From: an uncultured Porphyromonas sp.
Lineage (GTDB): Bacteria; Bacteroidota; Bacteroidia; Bacteroidales; Porphyromonadaceae
DNA length: 16,338 nt
Direction of reading: 5' to 3'
Assembly: GCF_915070105.1 (NCBI RefSeq)
Contig: NZ_CAJZFJ010000051.1
Span: 1-16,338 of the forward strand
Shown: positions 12,527 to 16,338 of the stretch, piece after piece
Position numbering within the stretch: the stretch's first letter is position 1
How the letters are laid out: each line of letters starts with the position of its first letter
Translations under genes and position numbers: made by a program
The notes under the pieces: generated by a model
Told to the model about the DNA's origin: nothing
What the model saw: only the letters and a program-made list of their open reading frames with translations
Database searches by the model: none

Positions 12527-15500
12527 TTATTTCTTCTGAGGAATGGTCTTGAGCATCTCATCGACGGCTCTGATGAGCTGTGCATCATGACCACGAAGAT
12601 ATTCTTCGGGGCTGGAGTAGACCTCGATGTCAGGCTGTAGAGTAGCATTCTCTAGGGGCTTGCCGTCTAGGTCAGAGCAGGTCACCTGTGGAATACCAAA
12701 GACAATGTAGGGATTGATCTGTGTCTCCCACCAAACAGCCGTCATCGTACCTGCCACAGGCGAGCCAATGACCTTACCGAGACCAAGAGTCTTGTAGACC
12801 CAGGGGAAGCCGTGCCCGTTGCTGTAGTTCCCTTCGCTGACGAGGACACAGCTGGGCTTATTCCACTGCATGAAGGGGTCATCACCGATGTACTGTCCAC
12901 GAGGAGTGAAGGAGATGTACTTCTTCCCACTGAGTAGGTGAGCTAGGTCTTCGTGGAGCCAGCCACCGCCGTTGTAACGGGTATCGACAATTACAGCATC
13001 GGTATTGCGGTACTTACCTAGTAGATCCTGGAAGGCGGTGCGGAAGCTAGGGCTATCCATCGAACGTACATACACGTAGCCGACACGTCCACCACTGCGC
13101 TCACGTACGAGATCCTCGCAGTGGCGGAGCCAACGGCGATAGAGGAGCTCCTCCTGCCTGCCCTGAGAGCAGGGCTTGACGATCTGGTCAAATCGCTTAC
13201 CCGTCTTGGGGTCAAGGACGGTGAGGTTCACACGCTGGGAGACCTTGCCATTGAGGTAGAACTCAATGGGCTGATCGGCCTTGATAAGCTCGCCATCGAT
13301 GCGCTCGATGATCATTCCCTTCTCAACCTTGGAGCCACCAAAGCTAAGCGGGCCTCCTTGTAGGAGCTCGACGATACGTAGGCCATCGCCCTTGTAGCTA
13401 TTGTCGTAGAAGGCACCCAGTGCACCGGTAGCCACAGGACTCTTCTTGGGGAAGCTACGACCACCCGTATGGGAGGCATTCAGCTCACCGAGGAGCTCGC
13501 TGAGGAGCTCTGCGAAGTCCTCATCATTATTGATATAGGGGAGGAAGCGGCGGTAGGTCGTGCGGTAGTAATCCCAGTCCACACCATGGAGCTTCTCATC
13601 ATAGAACTTATCCTTGACCTGCTGCCAAGCGTGGTCGAAGATATAGGCACGCTCCTCCGCTGGGCGGTGGTCGAACTCAGCAGAGTAGTTGATAGACTTC
13701 ACCGTCCCATTAGCATCTACCTTGGAGAGGCCACCGTAGGACGTACCGACATAGATCGTCTTGCCGTCCTTAGCTAGGCGTAGCTCTCCGTAGCCGATCT
13801 TGGGGGAAAGGATCTTAGTGGTCTTGGAGACGAGGTCCAGCTCCCAGAGGTCTGTACTCTCACCATAGCGCATGATGTAGTAGAGCTTGGTGCCATCAGC
13901 GTTGATGAGGGCATCGGATACGCTACCCGAAGCAGATGTGAGACGAATGACACGATCCTCGCGGTCGGTGAAGTCTGGAGTGAAGGGCTTGGTGTCCTTC
14001 TTCTCTTCATCCTTCTTGTCCTTCTTACCCTTCTTGCTATCCTTCTTGTCGGTGGAGGCGGTGTCCTTCTTACCTAGATCCTTGAGCTCCTTCTGTAGCT
14101 CACGCTCTTCCTTGCTAAGCTTGAAGTCCTCAAAGGCTTCCCTATCGAGGAACATAAGGTAGAGATCCTTCTGTGCCCCCCAGCTCCCGTGGCTACGATA
14201 GCCTGCTCGGTCGGAGCGGAAGAGAATAGCCTTACCGCCGAGGACAAACTTACCCTGCGTGTCGTTATAACCACTCTCGGTGAGGTTGATGACTTCACCC
14301 GAACCATCAGCCTTGACTAGGGCGCAGTCGGTGTGCATCCAGCCTCCGATACCGATGTAGTTCGTGAGGATCCACTTCCCATCGGGGCTCCACTGGTAGT
14401 GCTGGTCACCATCGGAATAGGAGTAGTTGAACTTCTTGTCCAGCACCTTCGTCTCCTTACCCGAAGCGAGGTCGTAGACATATATAGCGGTGCGGTCTCT
14501 GAGGAAGGCCACACGCTTGCCATCGGGAGAGAAGAGCGGCTGGAAGCTAGCCTCCTTGCCCTTGGTCAGCTGCTTCTCCTTCAGCTCACGTGCATAGACG
14601 AAATGAGGATCATCCTTACGCACAAGCTCGGTCATATAGATCTGCCATGTGCCATCACGCTCGGCAGCATAGACGATCTTCTTACCATCAGAGCTGATGT
14701 CGACGTCACGCTCCTGCTGGGGGGTGTCGGTAATCCGCTTGGTGGTCTTGTACTCGGTATGGGTGACATAGACATCGCCACGGGCGACGAAGGCGATCTC
14801 CTTGTCGCTGGGAGCAACGGCAAAGGAAGAGATGTCGCTCGTGAGCCACTGCTTCTTGACACTGGCCTCCTCTTGATCACGGACGAGGGTGATGGCGACC
14901 TTCTGAGGCTTGCCCCCAGGGGTGAGGGTGTAGATCTCTCCATCGTATCCGAAGCAGAGGATGCCATTCTCGGCACGAGAGAGGAAGCGAACAGGATTCT
15001 TGGAGAAGGTCGTGATGCGCTCATCGCTGGCGGAGGGAGAGACGCTAGCACGATGGTAGACATTGTAGGAGCCATCACACTCGCTGAGGTAGTAGAAGCC
15101 CCCCTTATCGTCCCAAACGGCATTGCGATCTTCGCCACCGAAGGTAGTGAGCTTCGTGTACTTGCCCTCCTTGCTTAGATGCCAGATATCTTTTGCTACT
15201 GGAGAGATAGCGTGCTTGCGCCAGATGTCTTCGTAGCCCTTGATATCCGTGTAGAGGATCTCACCATTGCGAAGGGAGGGAGTAGCCATCGGCGTAGAGT
15301 TGTAGAGCCGGGGGCGAGCGACGTCCTTTGTGAGGTCAAGTGAGTAGGTCTGGACAAACCAACTCCAGGGGTACATACCGAAGCTAGCATCGGGCATGAT
15401 GGCAGCCTGGAAGAGGAGCGTGTTGTTGTCAAGGAAGGCTACAGGGACCTCCTTGGCACTGTTGTAGGTCAATCGTCTCATGCCTGAGCCATCAGTCGAG

Positions 15501-15784
15501 ACAATGTAGACATCCTTTCCACCCTCTCTATCGGAGGAGAAGGCCAGCCGTTTACTGTCAGGGCTCCAAATGGGAGTACCATCATAGGCCGCATTCGAAG
15601 TGATGCGCTGAGCACTCCCCCCAGCAGTGGGGACAGTGTAGATATCACCCTGGAAACAGAAGGCGATACTCCGACCATCTGGGCTAATCTGCTGATGCCT
15701 TAGCCAGAGAGGTGCCGAAGTCTCTGCCCCTACAGTCGTCCCTGCCAAGAGCGAGACGAGAGCGAGCGTGAACACATGTTTCAT
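12527..15784 (-). CDS. Tricorn protease homologue, S41 family peptidase, exported
   Basis: 1085 residues, close to archaeal tricorn. It degrades oligopeptides in that family; here a signal peptide (core at 4-18, likely cleavage VGA|E after 20) sends it to the periplasm. Layout: a first beta-propeller of TolB/WD40-like blades (SPDGRSIAF, WSPDSKRLAF) to about 315, a second propeller to about 690 interrupted by a Lys/Asp-rich insertion near 570-599, then a tricorn core domain (about 695-790), PDZ (about 790-880) and the S41 catalytic domain. The expected tetrad can be placed: S771-H772 in ELNASHTGG (tricorn S745-H746), nucleophile S988 in GNYSNGHG (tricorn S965) and E1045 in LENATLQPD (tricorn E1023); the correspondence is my alignment by eye. 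It has no T9SS domain, a consensus promoter upstream and an intrinsic terminator downstream, so it is monocistronic. Confidence 0.92.
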   Translation of the reverse strand: MKHVFTLALVSLLAGTTVGAETSAPLWLRHQQISPDGRSIAFCFQGDIYTVPTAGGSAQRITSNAAYDGTPIWSPDSKRLAFSSDREGGKDVYIVSTDGSGMRRLTYNSAKEVPVAFLDNNTLLFQAAIMPDASFGMYPWSWFVQTYSLDLTKDVARPRLYNSTPMATPSLRNGEILYTDIKGYEDIWRKHAISPVAKDIWHLSKEGKYTKLTTFGGEDRNAVWDDKGGFYYLSECDGSYNVYHRASVSPSASDERITTFSKNPVRFLSRAENGILCFGYDGEIYTLTPGGKPQKVAITLVRDQEEASVKKQWLTSDISSFAVAPSDKEIAFVARGDVYVTHTEYKTTKRITDTPQQERDVDISSDGKKIVYAAERDGTWQIYMTELVRKDDPHFVYARELKEKQLTKGKEASFQPLFSPDGKRVAFLRDRTAIYVYDLASGKETKVLDKKFNYSYSDGDQHYQWSPDGKWILTNYIGIGGWMHTDCALVKADGSGEVINLTESGYNDTQGKFVLGGKAILFRSDRAGYRSHGSWGAQKDLYLMFLDREAFEDFKLSKEERELQKELKDLGKKDTASTDKKDSKKGKKDKKDEEKKDTKPFTPDFTDREDRVIRLTSASGSVSDALINADGTKLYYIMRYGESTDLWELDLVSKTTKILSPKIGYGELRLAKDGKTIYVGTSYGGLSKVDANGTVKSINYSAEFDHRPAEERAYIFDHAWQQVKDKFYDEKLHGVDWDYYRTTYRRFLPYINNDEDFAELLSELLGELNASHTGGRSFPKKSPVATGALGAFYDNSYKGDGLRIVELLQGGPLSFGGSKVEKGMIIERIDGELIKADQPIEFYLNGKVSQRVNLTVLDPKTGKRFDQIVKPCSQGRQEELLYRRWLRHCEDLVRERSGGRVGYVYVRSMDSPSFRTAFQDLLGKYRNTDAVIVDTRYNGGGWLHEDLAHLLSGKKYISFTPRGQYIGDDPFMQWNKPSCVLVSEGNYSNGHGFPWVYKTLGLGKVIGSPVAGTMTAVWWETQINPYIVFGIPQVTCSDLDGKPLENATLQPDIEVYSSPEEYLRGHDAQLIRAVDEMLKTIPQKK

Positions 15785-15817
15785 AGTCTATATGTATGTG
15801 AATAGTGAGCGTATGAG

Positions 15818-15848
15818 CAAAGTTACATATTTATCGGGCACTTAACAA
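15818..15848 (-). promoter_or_regulatory. Promoter of the S41 peptidase gene (TTG-N20-TAACTTTG)
   Basis: On the minus strand TTG (15848-15846) is followed after exactly 20 bp by TAACTTTG (15825-15818), matching the Bacteroidota -33/-7 arrangement. It is 34 bp before the ATG at 15784 and is the most complete promoter in the window. Confidence 0.75.
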
Positions 15849-15905
15849 GGTGAGCTAGGGGTAGAGCGGGCTAGGAAGTGGAATAGGTGCGATAGATGGA
15901 ATAAG

Positions 15906-15932
15906 TCTAATAAATCTAATAGGTCTAATAGG
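15906..15932. repeat. 9-bp tandem repeat, 3 copies
   Basis: TCTAATAAA, TCTAATAGG and TCTAATAGG are contiguous. The preceding GATGGAATAAG is a weaker echo. Confidence 0.75.
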
Positions 15933-15957
15933 AGGTATGAGTGAAGAGGCTAACGAG

Positions 15958-15997
15958 ATGGAGAGAAATGGAGAGAGATGGAGAGAGATGAAGAGGG
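15958..15997. repeat. 10-bp tandem repeat, 4 copies
   Basis: ATGGAGAGAA, ATGGAGAGAG, ATGGAGAGAG and ATGAAGAGGG follow head to tail in a purine-rich stretch. Same period and similar composition as the repeat at 12276-12315. Confidence 0.75.
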
Positions 15998-16174
15998 GTG
16001 AGGCGATAGAAGTGAGTCTGGAGCTGATGGTAGAGTAGGTGGATGGGAGACAAACTCTGAGAGGCTGAGAGCGAAAAGCATCCTCTAAGACAAGGCCAGA
16101 GACCAGCGAGGAAGGGGAGCGGAGGAAACAGAGGCAGGAGGGTGGAGACGGGAGATTAGCAGGGGCATAAATGC

Positions 16175-16211
16175 AGCTAGCCCTCGGCAGTTGGACTGCC
16201 GAGGGCTAGCT
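16175..16211 (-). terminator. Strong hairpin downstream of the right-edge gene
   Basis: A perfect 16-bp stem (16175-16190 with 16196-16211; AGCTAGCCCTCGGCAG on the left arm) closes a 5-nt loop TTGGA. It lies 29 bp after the stop codon of the minus-strand gene at 16241. On that strand it is followed by GCATTTATGCC, only a short T run. Confidence 0.75.
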
Positions 16212-16240
16212 TAGAGTTATTTCCTAGGGAGAGGAGTGTG

Positions 16241-16338
16241 TTACTTCTTACCCCGACGTGCCGAGTAGCTTAGGTTAAGAGCGTTGGCACGACGTAGCTC
16301 TTCCTTGATCTGAGAGATGATGTTCATCTTCGTTTCCT
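16241..16338 (-). CDS. C-terminal end of an unidentified gene (partial)
   Basis: A frame open from the right edge to TAA at 16241-16243 gives the last 31 residues, with NIISQIKEELRRANALNLSY followed by SARRGKK at the end. The strong hairpin just after the stop supports a real gene end. The tail is basic with a predicted amphipathic helix. An ATG inside (residue 4 of the visible part) could start a 28-residue peptide, but a longer gene entering from the right is likelier. Family not recognised. Confidence 0.6.
   Translation of the reverse strand, partial: ETKMNIISQIKEELRRANALNLSYSARRGKK

Larger units (their letters stand above)
15785..16240. other. Intergenic spacer upstream of the S41 peptidase gene
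   Basis: Holds the peptidase promoter (15818-15848), a 9-bp and a 10-bp tandem repeat, a purine-rich plus-strand stretch (about 15935-16160) and the hairpin after the last gene. No open frame or RNA gene was recognised. Confidence 0.6.

Noticed and set aside
14333..15178. 281-residue plus-strand open frame
   Set aside because: It lies wholly antisense to the propeller region of the S41 peptidase; its Leu/Ile/Gly/Glu-rich sequence is the product of GC-rich codons on the other strand.

Overview
The window looks like chromosomal DNA of a GC-rich Bacteroidota bacterium, most likely Porphyromonas or a close relative. Reasons: no Shine-Dalgarno sites that stand out; several genes preceded by the Bacteroidota -7 promoter element TAnnTTTG; a secreted Lys-C type serine protease resembling P. 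gingivalis PepK that ends in a type IX secretion sorting domain; a periplasmic tricorn-protease homologue; and a DUF3467 protein. The species assignment is inference.

Layout. 1-303: intergenic, with a 22-bp-period array of short palindromes and the uvrA promoter. 304-3198 (+): uvrA, DNA repair. 3357-3926 (+): efp, translation factor, own promoter, followed by two strong hairpins. 4078-4968 (+): GIY-YIG/DUF4357 protein of lower GC. A hairpin at 4990-5034 separates it from the convergent minus-strand block, read right to left: a DUF3467 gene (9761-9471), pdxB (9351-8221, vitamin B6 synthesis), a PepK-like T9SS protease (about 8181-5770) with its own -7 box, and menG/ubiE (5759-5004), 10 bp behind the protease. 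Next on the minus strand are two separately promoted paralogous lipoproteins with a MoaF-like domain (10334-9867 and 11279-10695). A 1.25-kb non-coding stretch (11280-12526) holds a direct duplication, mutually exclusive hairpins, a 96-bp inverted repeat built from the same 18-bp units as the array at the left edge, a 10-bp tandem repeat and a U-tract terminator. Then come the 1085-residue tricorn/S41 peptidase (15784-12527) with a consensus promoter, a repeat-bearing spacer, and the 3' end of an unidentified minus-strand gene with a strong hairpin behind it.

How it fits together: mostly housekeeping genes (repair, translation, cofactors) mixed with cell-envelope proteolysis typical of an asaccharolytic, peptide-consuming anaerobe. 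I see no phage, transposase, CRISPR array or obvious defence island. The least explained material is non-coding: the two arrays of GTRTAC-N6-GTAYAC units at 22-bp spacing and the structured, repeat-rich gap. The MoaF-like lipoprotein pair is the main protein-level unknown. Several start codons were moved downstream because promoter boxes lie at or inside the longest open frame.
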